Shown: positions 49,668 through 57,441 of the stretch, one piece after another
How positions within the stretch are numbered: the first letter of the stretch is position 1
Layout: each line of letters begins with the position of its first letter
Assembly (NCBI GenBank): GCA_900762325.1
Contig: CAAFGG010000052.1
Coordinates: 62,001-126,000, forward strand
Reading direction: 5' to 3'
From: an uncultured Collinsella sp.
GTDB taxonomy: Bacteria; Actinomycetota; Coriobacteriia; Coriobacteriales; Coriobacteriaceae
Length of the DNA stretch: 64,000 nucleotides
Position numbers and translations under genes: made by a program
The notes under the pieces: model-generated
What the model was told of the DNA's origin: nothing
What the model saw: the letters and a program-made list of their open reading frames with translations, nothing else
The model's database searches: none

Positions 49668-50552
49668 ATGTCCGATATCGAGAATCCGGCAGGCGACACG
49701 CGCCCGATTGGCGTGTTCGATTCTGGTTTGGGCGGTCTGACGGTTGCGCGCGCCATCGCGACGGCGCTGCCGCACGAGTCCGTCTACTACTTTGGCGACA
49801 CCAAGCGCTGCCCCTACGGCACGCGCACCGAGGATGAGGTGCGCTCGTTTGCGTTGCAGGCGGGTCGTTGGCTTTCGAAGCACGACGTCAAGATTATGGT
49901 CATCGCCTGCAACACGGCGACCGCTGCGGCCTTGCGTCTGGCCCAGCAGGTGCTCGACGTTCCCGTGATCGGCGTGATCGCGCCGGGTGCCCGTGCGGCA
50001 ATCAACAGCACCCGCACGCGCCGGGTGGGCGTGCTCGCCACCAACCTCACCATTCGCTCGGGCGCCTACACGCGCGCCATTCAGGATCTAGATGCCGGCG
50101 TCGATGTATATGGCTGTCCTGCCTCGAGCTTTGTCGAGGTTGTCGAACACGAGCTCGCCTCGGGTGCACATCTGCAGGAACAGTGGCTTGAGAACGAGGA
50201 CATCTTCGATACGCCTGCCGTGCGTGCGCTGGTGGGTGCCACGGTTGAGCCGCTGCGCGACCACGGTATCGATACCGTGGTGCTCGGCTGTACACATTTT
50301 CCGCTGTTGGTGGGACCTATCCGCCATGCGCTGGGGCCTGGGGTGCGCGTCGTGAGTTCCGCCGAGGAGACCACGCGCGAGCTGACCGATATCCTCACGC
50401 GCCGCGAGCAGCTGGCGGGCGACGCCGCCGAGCCGCAGCATCGTTTTGCCACGACGGCCGATAACATTGCCGAGTTTGCGGTGGCGGGCAGCTTTATCTT
50501 TGGTCAGCCGCTCAAGAGCATTGAGCATATCGATATCGATGAGCTGAAATAG
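49668..50552 (+). CDS. murI: Glutamate racemase
   Basis: A 294-residue MurI that supplies D-glutamate for peptidoglycan. Motifs: IGVFDSGLGGLTVARAI, YYFGDTKRCPYGTR, and both catalytic Cys in VIACNTATAAALR and VLGCTHFPLLVG. Start ATG after gtgaggta. Size is normal for the family. It forms a run murE-HAD-murI-rph-rdgB-dtd; the murI-rph and rdgB-dtd pairings are common in Gram-positives. No secondary DNA-gyrase-inhibitor extension is evident. Confidence 0.96.
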   Translation: MSDIENPAGDTRPIGVFDSGLGGLTVARAIATALPHESVYYFGDTKRCPYGTRTEDEVRSFALQAGRWLSKHDVKIMVIACNTATAAALRLAQQVLDVPVIGVIAPGARAAINSTRTRRVGVLATNLTIRSGAYTRAIQDLDAGVDVYGCPASSFVEVVEHELASGAHLQEQWLENEDIFDTPAVRALVGATVEPLRDHGIDTVVLGCTHFPLLVGPIRHALGPGVRVVSSAEETTRELTDILTRREQLAGDAAEPQHRFATTADNIAEFAVAGSFIFGQPLKSIEHIDIDELK

Positions 50553-50606
50553 ATGTAAGGCAGCCGCCAAAGCCTTCGCCACATCTTTTGCCGAAAGGAT
50601 ATTTCT

Positions 50607-51332
50607 ATGGAGTACATGCAGGTCAACCGCGCCAACGGCCGCGCCGCCAACGAGTTGCGCTCCGTTAAGCTCACCCGTGGCGTCATGAAGCACGCCCACG
50701 GCTCGTGTTTGGCCGAGTTCGGTGACACGCGCGTGCTGTGCGCCGCCACTATCGAGGAGGGCGTGCCGGGCTGGCGCAAGGGGGCTAAGGCCGGCTGGGT
50801 GACCGCGGAATACGCCATGCTGCCGGCGTCGACCGGCAAACGCTGCAAGCGCGAGCACACCAACCGCAAGGGTCGCTCCATGGAGATCGAGCGCCTCATT
50901 GGCCGCAGCCTGCGTACCGTCGTCAACATGAAGGCGCTCGGCGAGTACACTGTCACCGTTGACTGCGATGTGATTCAGGCCGATGGCGGCACGCGTACAG
51001 CGAGCATCACCGGCGCCTGGGTGGCGCTGCACGACGCCCTCGCCATGTGGGTCGAGGCGGGCAAGATCGAGCGCATCCCGCTTATCGGCCAGGTGGCTGC
51101 CATCTCCATGGGCGTTGTCGACGGCAATACGCTGCTTGACCTCGATTATTCCGAGGACAGCCATGCCGAGGTCGACATGAACCTCGTCGCCACTGACACC
51201 GGTGAGATGATCGAGCTTCAGGGTACCGGCGAGCAGGCGCCCTTCGACCGCAAACGCCTCAACGCCCTGCTCGACCTGGGCGACAAGGGTATCGCCGAGC
51301 TCATCGAGCTTCAGCGCCAAGCCATCGCCTAA
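50607..51332 (+). CDS. rph: Ribonuclease PH
   Basis: A 241-residue phosphorolytic exoribonuclease that trims tRNA 3' ends before CCA. The RNase PH fold motifs are GSCLAEFGDTRVLCAATIEEGVPGW and GWVTAEYAMLPAST; the family RSLRTVVNMKALGEYTVTVDCDVIQADGGTRTASITGA is intact. Start ATG follows gaaaggat. The TAA stop merges into a long-form intergenic repeat. Both tRNA genes in this window encode CCA, so Rph would process their trailers down to it. Confidence 0.97.
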   Translation: MEYMQVNRANGRAANELRSVKLTRGVMKHAHGSCLAEFGDTRVLCAATIEEGVPGWRKGAKAGWVTAEYAMLPASTGKRCKREHTNRKGRSMEIERLIGRSLRTVVNMKALGEYTVTVDCDVIQADGGTRTASITGAWVALHDALAMWVEAGKIERIPLIGQVAAISMGVVDGNTLLDLDYSEDSHAEVDMNLVATDTGEMIELQGTGEQAPFDRKRLNALLDLGDKGIAELIELQRQAIA

Positions 51333-51380
51333 CCTGCCAAAAAGGGACAGGTTTATTTTGGTAGGTTTTATTTGCGGAAA
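51331..51380 (+). repeat. 50-bp intergenic repeat, long form
   Basis: Begins inside the rph TAA. Matches 25516-25565 and, inverted, 19344-19395. Contains agggacagg flanked by ccaaaa / ttttgg. Confidence 0.75.
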
Positions 51381-51473
51381 TGCTGCGTTGAAAGGTCTGA
51401 TTGCCTGAGAGGGGAGAGGCTAAGTGCCCGAACGCCCCTCACGCAGCTTGCTATAGAGACAAGGAGGCCAGTT

Positions 51474-52115
51474 ATGGCACTTGAGAAGATCGACATCGAC
51501 ACTCTCGACCCGGCTGCAACTATCGTCGTGGCAACCGGCAACGCCCATAAGCTCACCGAGATTGAGGCCATTTTGGGCAAGGTCATGCCCGAGGTACGCT
51601 TTGTGGCGCTCGGTCAGCTGGGCGATTTTGAGGACCCCGAGGAAAACGGCACGACGTTTTTGGAGAACGCCATCATCAAGGCGCAGGCTGCGGTCGAGGA
51701 GACGGGGCTCATGGCCATTGCCGACGATTCGGGCTTGGTCGTTGATGCCCTGGACGGCGAGCCGGGCGTGTATAGCGCGCGCTATGCGGGCGTGCATGGC
51801 GACGATGCCGCCAACAACGCCAAGCTGCTCGTTAACCTGGAAGGCGTGGCCGACGAGGATCGCACCGCGCGCTTTATGAGCGTCGTTGCGCTCATCGACA
51901 CGGACGGTTTGGTCACCTATGGTGAGGGCGCCTGCGAGGGCACTATCGCACACGAGGGCCGCGGCAATCACGGCTTTGGCTACGACCCGCTGTTCCTGCC
52001 GGTCGATACGCCGGGCAAGACCATGGCCGAGCTCACGGCGGACGAGAAGAACGCCATCAGCCATCGTTTCCACGCGCTCGAGCATCTGTCCGCCAAACTG
52101 ACGGGCGAGGAGTAG
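51474..52115 (+). CDS. rdgB: XTP/dITP pyrophosphatase (RdgB/HAM1)
   Basis: A 213-residue house-cleaning nucleotide pyrophosphatase that hydrolyses dITP, ITP and XTP. Family motifs: VVATGNAHKLTEIEAIL at the N terminus (phosphate and base contacts), ENAIIKAQAAVEETGLMAIADDSGLVVDAL, GVYSARYAG and the C-terminal HGFGYDPLFLPVD, SHRFHALEHL. AAGGAGG (51461-51467) fixes ATG 51474; the frame is open further upstream but without family sequence. It is followed 3 bp later by dtd. Confidence 0.96.
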   Translation: MALEKIDIDTLDPAATIVVATGNAHKLTEIEAILGKVMPEVRFVALGQLGDFEDPEENGTTFLENAIIKAQAAVEETGLMAIADDSGLVVDALDGEPGVYSARYAGVHGDDAANNAKLLVNLEGVADEDRTARFMSVVALIDTDGLVTYGEGACEGTIAHEGRGNHGFGYDPLFLPVDTPGKTMAELTADEKNAISHRFHALEHLSAKLTGEE

Positions 52116-52118
52116 GCC

Positions 52119-52565
52119 GTGCGCGCGGTGGTGCAGCGCGTACTCAACGCCGGCGTGACGGTCGACGGCGAGTGCGTGGGCCGCATTGGACGCGGCTACC
52201 TGGTGCTGCTGGGTGTGGGCCATGGCGATACGCGTGCCGAGGCCGACAAGCTGTGGGGCAAGCTCCGCGGGCTGCGTATCAACGAGGACGAGAACGGCAA
52301 GACCAACTTGGCGCTTGCCGATGTCGACGGCGAGGTGCTCGTGGTGTCGCAGTTCACGCTGTTCGCCGACTGCCGCCACGGTCGCCGTCCGTCGTTTACG
52401 GATGCCGGCGCACCCGATGTCGCCAACGAGCTCTACGAGTACTTCCTGACGCTCGTTCGTCAAGATGTCGAACACGTGGCGCACGGCATTTTTGGCGCCG
52501 ATATGAAAGTCGACTTGGTCAACGACGGCCCATTCACCATCGTCTTGGACACCGATAACCTTTAG
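52119..52565 (+). CDS. dtd: D-aminoacyl-tRNA deacylase
   Basis: A 148-residue DTD that removes mischarged D-amino acids or glycine from tRNA. The catalytic motifs are VSQFTLFADC and NDGPFTIVLDT (family SQFTL and NxGPFT/V). Start GTG at 52119, three bases after the rdgB stop, no separate ribosome site; translation is likely coupled. The N terminus RAVVQRVLNAGVTVDGECVGRIGRG is typical. Linked to rdgB as a quality-control pair. Confidence 0.95.
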   Translation: MRAVVQRVLNAGVTVDGECVGRIGRGYLVLLGVGHGDTRAEADKLWGKLRGLRINEDENGKTNLALADVDGEVLVVSQFTLFADCRHGRRPSFTDAGAPDVANELYEYFLTLVRQDVEHVAHGIFGADMKVDLVNDGPFTIVLDTDNL

Positions 52566-52576
52566 GTTACGCGGTT

Positions 52577-52609
52577 AAGTAGTCAATTTGGGACGGGGCT
52601 TATTTAGCT
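52577..52609 (+). repeat. 33-bp GGGACGGGG intergenic repeat
   Basis: Near copy of 17921-17953 (inverted there). Arms aagtag / ctactt enclose tcaatttgggacgggg. It lies 11 bp after the dtd stop and just upstream of the veg promoter. Confidence 0.65.
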
Positions 52610-52611
52610 AC

Positions 52612-52641
52612 TTGCGTATGACGGCAGCAGGGTGCTATAGT
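52612..52641 (+). promoter_or_regulatory. Probable veg promoter
   Basis: TTGCGT (52612-52617) and TATAGT (52636-52641) with 18-bp spacing, about 68 bases before the veg start. Confidence 0.6.
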
Positions 52642-52708
52642 ATTAGAGTTTTGTCTATCTTAGGGGTATTATCCCCTTTTTGAATTGCACCTTCTGGAGG
52701 CCCTGTTC

Positions 52709-53005
52709 ATGGAAGAGATGGAAGTCAATCACGTCGACGACATCCACGAGAAGCTGACCGATATGGTGGGCGATCGCGTCAAGGTTAAGGCCAACATGGG
52801 CCGCACCCGCGTCGTCGAGCGCATGGGCACCATCAAGAGCGTCCACCCCGCCGTCTTTATCGTCGAGGTCGATGAGCGCCGCGGCCGCAAGTCGCGTCAG
52901 TCCTACCAGTATATCGATGTCCTCACCGGTCAGGTCGAGCTGTTCGACCCCGAGAGCGGCGAGCATATCTTTACTCCGCTCGGCAATCAGCTCGAGGAGC
53001 ACTAA
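52709..53005 (+). CDS. veg: Veg-family protein
   Basis: A 98-residue Veg/DUF1021 protein. Family signatures: NHVDDIHEKLTDMVGDRVKVKANMG, RVVERMGTIKSVHPAVFIVEV and SYQYIDVLTGQVELF. Veg is an abundant small protein with an SH3-like barrel, tied to biofilm-matrix gene expression in Bacillus. GGAGG at 52696-52700 favours ATG 52709; another in-frame ATG lies three codons on. Only 2 bp separate it from ispE; veg near ispE is also found in Bacillus, so this link is ancient. Confidence 0.9.
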   Translation: MEEMEVNHVDDIHEKLTDMVGDRVKVKANMGRTRVVERMGTIKSVHPAVFIVEVDERRGRKSRQSYQYIDVLTGQVELFDPESGEHIFTPLGNQLEEH

Positions 53006-53007
53006 CA

Positions 53008-53904
53008 GTGACCGATTGGTCTCTGACTCTTTCCGCGCCGGCAAAGATTAACCTCTACCTGGGGGTTCATACCGAGCGTGACGACCGTGGCTACCACAAG
53101 GTCGATTCCCTGATGGCAGCCGTCGGCCTAGCCGATACCGTGACGGTCGCTCCGGCACAGGAGCTGACCGTCCAGACGGTTCCGGCATCCGATTTTCCCA
53201 TGCAAAAGAATACGGCGTATCGGGCTGCGGTTGCCATGGCCGAGCATTATGGTCGCGAGGCCAACATCTGCGTGACGATCGAGAAGCATATTCCGCTGTG
53301 CGCCGGCCTGGGCGGTCCTTCGACGGACGCCGCGGCGGTTATCGTTGCTCTGGCCGAACTCTGGGACATCGACCACGCCGATCCCGCGCTGGACAACATC
53401 GCGCGCGGCATCGGTGCCGACGTTCCCTTCTTTTTGCATGCGAGCCCCGCATTTTACGTGGGCGGGGGAGACGTTCTGGCAACCGAGTACCCCGCATTGC
53501 CCGCAACTCCTGTCGTGCTGGTCAAGCCGCGCGAAGCAAGCGTTTCGACAATTGAAGCCTATCGACGCTTTGACGAGACCCCGGTGCCTGCGGAGAAGCC
53601 CGGTGCGATCGCATCGGCGCTTCGTTCGGGAGACGCCGAGACGGCCTACGCGCTCGTCCACAACAACCTGGGCGTTATCTCCGCGCAAATGGAACCGCAG
53701 ATCCAAACCGTGCTCGACTGGCTACGCGCGCAGGACGGTACCGTTGCCGTAGATGTGTGCGGATCGGGTGCCTGCTCGTTTGCCATTTGCGACACAGCCG
53801 TCACGGCAGCCAATCTTGCAGCACTCGCTCAGCAAAACGGCTGGTGGTCCTGCGCAACGGAGCTCATTCCCAGCACGGTTCGCATCGAAGTGCCAAAGAA
53901 GTAA
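53008..53904 (+). CDS. ispE: 4-diphosphocytidyl-2-C-methyl-D-erythritol kinase
   Basis: A 298-residue GHMP kinase of the MEP isoprenoid pathway. N-terminal substrate motif SAPAKINLYLGV, the ATP motif PLCAGLGGPSTDAA (usually GLGGGSSDAA; the third Gly is Pro and one Ser is Thr here), and VDVCGSGACSFAI near the C terminus, the third GHMP motif. Start GTG at 53008, coupled to veg. The variation in the phosphate loop is mild, and the fold is otherwise complete, so activity is likely. Confidence 0.94.
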   Translation: MTDWSLTLSAPAKINLYLGVHTERDDRGYHKVDSLMAAVGLADTVTVAPAQELTVQTVPASDFPMQKNTAYRAAVAMAEHYGREANICVTIEKHIPLCAGLGGPSTDAAAVIVALAELWDIDHADPALDNIARGIGADVPFFLHASPAFYVGGGDVLATEYPALPATPVVLVKPREASVSTIEAYRRFDETPVPAEKPGAIASALRSGDAETAYALVHNNLGVISAQMEPQIQTVLDWLRAQDGTVAVDVCGSGACSFAICDTAVTAANLAALAQQNGWWSCATELIPSTVRIEVPKK

Positions 53905-53953
53905 AAATTTCTCTAGCACACGACGGAAATCTTTGTTACTATAGTCGAGCTAA

Positions 53954-54030
53954 CGGGTTGTGGCTCAGTTTGGTAGAGCACTGCGTTCGGGACGCAGGGG
54001 TCGCTGGTTCAAATCCAGTCAACCCGACCA
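53954..54030 (+). tRNA. tRNA-Pro (anticodon CGG)
   Basis: Acceptor CGGGTTG / CAACCCG, D-arm GGCTCAGTTTGGTAGAGC, anticodon stem CTGCG / CGCAG with loop TTCGGGA (anticodon CGG), T-arm CTGGTTCAAATCCAG, A discriminator and encoded CCA. All stems pair. A -10-like TACTAT is at 53937. A terminator follows. Confidence 0.97.
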
Positions 54031-54040
54031 GAGCATGAGG

Positions 54041-54069
54041 AGGGACCGCTTCTTGCGGTCCCTTTTTTT
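54041..54069 (+). terminator. Terminator of tRNA-Pro
   Basis: 9-bp perfect stem agggaccgc / gcggtccct, 5-nt loop, then TTTTTT. Confidence 0.95.
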
Positions 54070-54077
54070 AGCTATTG

Positions 54078-54106
54078 TTGTGATACCGCGATACCCGCGG
54101 TATACT
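54078..54106 (+). promoter_or_regulatory. Probable tatA promoter with spacer palindrome
   Basis: TTGTGA (54078) and TATACT (54101) with 17-bp spacing. The spacer and the first -10 bases hold the inverted repeat ataccgc / gcggtat, a possible operator. Confidence 0.65.
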
Positions 54107-54142
54107 CATTCGAGCTTGTCTCGCTGTATTGTGGAGGTCTAC

Positions 54143-54418
54143 ATGTTTGGACTGAGGGCTCCTGAGCTCATCATTATTCTCGTCGTTGTCCTGATTATCT
54201 TCGGGCCCAAGAACCTGCCGAAGCTCGGCAAGTCCCTCGGCTCTACCGTCAAGAATATCCGCGAGGGTATGGAGGGCGACGATAAGGCCGAGACCAAGCA
54301 GGCCGAGGAGGTCGTGGTCGAGCAGTCCGAGGAGGACAAGGAGATCGCTGAGCTCGAGGCCAAGCTCGCTGCTGCCAAGAAGAAGCAGGCAGAGGACAGC
54401 GACGCGGACGCAGAGTAG
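54143..54418 (+). CDS. tatA: Twin-arginine translocase subunit TatA
   Basis: A 91-residue TatA/E protein. One N-terminal transmembrane helix (PELIIILVVVLIIFG), the FGPKNLPKLGKSLG hinge and amphipathic helix, then an acidic, Glu/Lys-rich tail. Multiple copies form the pore for folded proteins, which fits with Fe-S or molybdopterin enzymes. ATG 54143 follows gtggaggt. tatC and tatB are not adjacent; tatA alone is common in some Actinomycetota. A palindrome-bearing promoter and a terminator bracket it, so it is monocistronic. Confidence 0.93.
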   Translation: MFGLRAPELIIILVVVLIIFGPKNLPKLGKSLGSTVKNIREGMEGDDKAETKQAEEVVVEQSEEDKEIAELEAKLAAAKKKQAEDSDADAE

Positions 54419-54444
54419 TCCCATCCCTTTGGGGTGAGCACCTG

Positions 54445-54481
54445 ACCGGCTTGCCCGCAGGCTAGCCGGTCTTTTTCGTTT
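54445..54481 (+). terminator. Terminator after tatA
   Basis: Stem accggct / agccggt with a 12-nt loop, then ctttttcgtttt. Confidence 0.8.
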
Positions 54482-54524
54482 TGTTGACAGTTGATTGTTT
54501 GATCAGAGTTGGGGAGATATCCGT

Positions 54525-54995
54525 ATGGACGCAAGCCAGATCGTACTGACCGCTGAGGGCCGCCAGAAGCTCGTCGAGGAGCTCGCTTGGCGTGAGGGCG
54601 ATTACGCCAAGGAGATCGTCGAGGACATCAAGGAAGCCCGCGCGTTCGGCGACCTTTCGGAGAACTCCGAGTACGACGCCGCTAAGGACAAGCAGGCCCA
54701 GAACGCCGCTCGTATTGCCGAGATCCAGGCCATCCTCGCCAACGCTCAGGTTGCTGCCACCACGGGCGACCTGACCGTCTCCATCGGTTCCACCGTTTCG
54801 CTGATTGATCCCAACGGCGAAGTTATGGAAGTCACGCTCGTCGGTACCACCGAGACCAACTCGCTCGAGCACAAGATCTCCAACGAGTCTCCGGTCGGCC
54901 ACGCCATCATCGGTCACGGCGAGGGCGACTCCGTCGAGGTCGTTACGCCTTCCGGCAAGACCCGCGTCTACACCATCGCCAAGATCGCACGCTAG
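54525..54995 (+). CDS. greA: Transcription elongation factor GreA
   Basis: A 156-residue GreA that rescues backtracked RNA polymerase. The N-terminal coiled coil ends in the catalytic tip FGDLSENSEYDAAKD (acidic pair in the loop); the C-terminal FKBP-like domain has NESPVGHAIIGHGEGD and VVTPSGKTRVYTIAKI. ATG 54525 with ggggagat upstream. It is separated from lysS by a terminator, though the two are neighbours in many Gram-positives. Confidence 0.96.
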   Translation: MDASQIVLTAEGRQKLVEELAWREGDYAKEIVEDIKEARAFGDLSENSEYDAAKDKQAQNAARIAEIQAILANAQVAATTGDLTVSIGSTVSLIDPNGEVMEVTLVGTTETNSLEHKISNESPVGHAIIGHGEGDSVEVVTPSGKTRVYTIAKIAR

Positions 54996-55023
54996 ACCAC
55001 GGTCCCGCGTAAAGGTATGTTTT

Positions 55024-55058
55024 CGCTCCCTGGGACCGAATCCTGGGGAGCGTTTTAG
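55024..55058 (+). terminator. Terminator between greA and lysS
   Basis: Stem cgctccc / gggagcg with a 15-nt loop, then TTTTAGTTT. An alternative outer pairing is cggtccc / gggaccg. Confidence 0.7.
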
Positions 55059-55074
55059 TTTGAGGAGCTAACTT

Positions 55075-57039
55075 ATGGCAGAGAACCAGAACGCCGCCGA
55101 TCAGGCATCGACGCTCAACGACGAGCGCGCCACCCGCCTGGCCAAGCGCGCCGCCCTGTTCGAGGCGGGCCAGAACCCCTATCCCGAGCACTCTGAGCTT
55201 GAGGACTACGTCGCCGATATCGAGACCAGGTACGCCGATCTTGCCGATGGTGAGGACACCGAGGATGTCGTGAAGATCGCCGGCCGTGTGGTCGCCAAGC
55301 GCGGTCAGGGCAAGATCATGTTCATCGTCGTGCGCGATGCGACTGCCGAGATTCAACTGTTCTGCCGCATCAACGATATGGACGAGGCTGCCTGGAATAC
55401 GCTCAAAGCCCTCGACTTGGGCGACATCCTGGGCGTGACCGGCGTGGTTGTGCGCACCCAGCGCGGCCAGCTTTCCGTTGCCCCTAAGAGCGCGACCCTG
55501 CTTTCCAAGGCCGTTCGTCCGCTGCCCGAGAAGTTCCACGGTCTTTCCGACAAGGAGACCCGCTATCGCCAGCGCTATGTCGACCTGATCGCCAACGACG
55601 ACGTTCGCGAGACCTTCCGTAAGCGTTCGCAGATTCTCTCCACCTTCCGTCGCTTTATGGAGTCCGACGGCTACATGGAGGTCGAGACCCCCATCCTGCA
55701 GACCATCCAGGGTGGTGCCACGGCCAAGCCGTTCATTACCCACTTCAACGCGCTCGATCAGGAGTGCTACCTGCGTATTGCCACCGAGCTGCACCTCAAG
55801 CGCTGCATCGTCGGTGGTTTTGAGCGCGTGTTCGAGATCGGCCGCATCTTCCGTAACGAGGGCATGGACCTTACCCACAACCCCGAGTTCACCACGATGG
55901 AGGCCTACCGTGCCTTCTCCGACCTCGAGGGCATGAAGGCGCTCGCCCAGGGCGTTATCAAGGCGGCTAACAAGGCCATCGGCAACCCCGAGGTCATCGA
56001 GTACCAGGGCCAGACCATCGACCTTTCTGGTGAGTGGGCCAGCCGTCCCATGACCGACATCGTCTCCGACGTGCTCGGCAAGCAGGTCACCATCGACACG
56101 CCGGTCGAGGAGCTTGCTGCCGCCGCGCGCGAGAAGGGCCTGGAGATCAAGCCCGAGTGGACTGCTGGCAAGATCATCGCCGAGATTTACGATGAGCTGG
56201 GCGAGGACACCATCGTCAACCCCACGTTCGTGTGCGATTACCCCATCGAGGTCAGCCCGCTTGCCAAGCGTTTTGAGGACGACCCGCGCCTGACGCACCG
56301 CTTTGAGCTGGTTATTGCCGGCCATGAGTACGCCAACGCATTCTCCGAGCTCAACGACCCGGTCGACCAGGCTGAGCGCTTTGCTGCCCAGATGGCCGAG
56401 AAGGCCGGCGGCGACGATGAGGCCATGGAGTATGACGAGGATTACGTGCGCGCCCTCGAGTACGGTATGCCTCCTGCGGGCGGCATCGGCATCGGCATCG
56501 ACCGCGTGGTCATGCTGCTCACCAACCAGGCTTCTATCCGCGACGTGCTGCTGTTCCCGCACATGAAGCCCGAGAAGGGTTTCCAGTCCGGTGCCGCTGC
56601 CGCCAAGGCTGCTGAGGCCGGCAACGCCGCGAGCCCGTTCGTTAAGTCGCTTAAGCCCACGCTCGACTACTCCAAGATCGCCGTTGAGCCGCTGTTCGAG
56701 GAGTTCGTCGACTTCGACACCTTCTCCAAGAGCGATTTCCGTGCCGTTAAGGTCAAGGCGTGCGAGGCCGTCAAGAAGTCCAAGAAGCTGTTGAACTTCA
56801 CGCTCGATGACGGCACCGGCACCGACCGTACCATCCTCTCCGGCATTCACGATTACTACGAGCCCGAGGACCTGGTCGGCAAGACCCTGCTCGCCATCAC
56901 CAACCTGCCTCCGCGCAAGATGATGGGCATCCCCAGCTGCGGCATGCTCATCAGCGCCGTTCACGAGGAGGAGGGCGAGGAGCGCCTCAACCTGATCCAG
57001 CTCGATGCCTCCATCCCCGCCGGCGCAAAGATGTACTAA
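55075..57039 (+). CDS. lysS: Lysyl-tRNA synthetase with extra C-terminal tRNA-binding domain
   Basis: A 654-residue class II LysRS; the usual length is about 500. The OB-fold anticodon domain is at the N terminus (VKIAGRVVAKRGQGKIMFIVVRD). Motif 2 is IFRNEGMDLTHNPEFTTMEA and motif 3 is GGIGIGIDRVVMLLT. After the normal end (FPHMKPE, about residue 500) come an Ala-rich linker and a second OB fold (about 545-654) of the Trbp111/EMAPII type, with DFRAVKVKACEAVKKSKKLLNFTLDDGTG-like sequence and RKMMGIPSCGMLISA. That domain normally extends MetRS or stands alone. Start ATG follows tgaggagc. Confidence 0.95.
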   Translation: MAENQNAADQASTLNDERATRLAKRAALFEAGQNPYPEHSELEDYVADIETRYADLADGEDTEDVVKIAGRVVAKRGQGKIMFIVVRDATAEIQLFCRINDMDEAAWNTLKALDLGDILGVTGVVVRTQRGQLSVAPKSATLLSKAVRPLPEKFHGLSDKETRYRQRYVDLIANDDVRETFRKRSQILSTFRRFMESDGYMEVETPILQTIQGGATAKPFITHFNALDQECYLRIATELHLKRCIVGGFERVFEIGRIFRNEGMDLTHNPEFTTMEAYRAFSDLEGMKALAQGVIKAANKAIGNPEVIEYQGQTIDLSGEWASRPMTDIVSDVLGKQVTIDTPVEELAAAAREKGLEIKPEWTAGKIIAEIYDELGEDTIVNPTFVCDYPIEVSPLAKRFEDDPRLTHRFELVIAGHEYANAFSELNDPVDQAERFAAQMAEKAGGDDEAMEYDEDYVRALEYGMPPAGGIGIGIDRVVMLLTNQASIRDVLLFPHMKPEKGFQSGAAAAKAAEAGNAASPFVKSLKPTLDYSKIAVEPLFEEFVDFDTFSKSDFRAVKVKACEAVKKSKKLLNFTLDDGTGTDRTILSGIHDYYEPEDLVGKTLLAITNLPPRKMMGIPSCGMLISAVHEEEGEERLNLIQLDASIPAGAKMY

Positions 57040-57041
57040 CT

Positions 57042-57131
57042 AGTTACGCGGTTCTACGAACCGCGTAACGGCTCGACGCTGCGCCCTCAGGTTCCGCCGT
57101 TCTACCGAACGGCGGACCGGTCGACGCTGCG
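57042..57131. repeat. Two tandem hairpin-plus-tail repeats with compensating stems
   Basis: Unit 1: gttacgcggtt-ctacg-aaccgcgtaac then ggctcgacgctgcgc. Unit 2: ccgccgtt-ctaccg-aacggcgg then accggtcgacgctgcgc. The tails (tcgacgctgcgc) and loops match, while the stems differ by paired changes. Confidence 0.7.
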
Positions 57132-57230
57132 CGCCGCCCAGAGCGACAATTTGTCATTCAAAAAGCAAGGCATGACCAGAAGGTCTATGCCTTGCCTTTT
57201 TCATGCCAACTTGTTCGCTCTGGACGGCGC
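57131..57230 (+). terminator. Nested hairpin with internal terminator
   Basis: Inner stem gcaaggcat (57165-57173) / atgccttgc (57187-57195), followed by ctttttc, is a good terminator. Outer arms 57131-57149 and 57212-57230 (gcgccgcccagagcgaca and tgttcgctctggacggcgc) pair with few mismatches. Confidence 0.75.
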
Positions 57231-57305
57231 TCGCTGGCGTAGGCTCAACCTGCGATGCGGCAGATGGGGAGTTCCTTTTGTGTCGGCACTTGGGGACACT
57301 CCTTG

Positions 57306-57336
57306 TAGTCATTGGGGACGTTCTTAAACGACTACC
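57306..57336. repeat. GGGGAC-core hairpin upstream of the ThrE-type gene
   Basis: gtagtc / gactac arms around attggggacgttc. A second ggggac motif lies at 57292-57297. The 402-bp gap 57040-57441 holds only these repeats and the terminator, plus an unassigned promoter. Confidence 0.45.
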
Positions 57337-57441
57337 CAACGGCTATTGAGCACATGGCTCGCATGACAGTCGTCTCTTTTATGTTTCCTTTAGCCGTCGC
57401 TGCCTAGGATGGGAGTTAGTCGGCAGGAAGGGAGCGTCTAT

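Noticed and set aside
51372..51473. Upstream extension of rdgB
   Set aside because: The extra 34 residues include part of the intergenic repeat and lack homology; AAGGAGG before 51474 decides the start.
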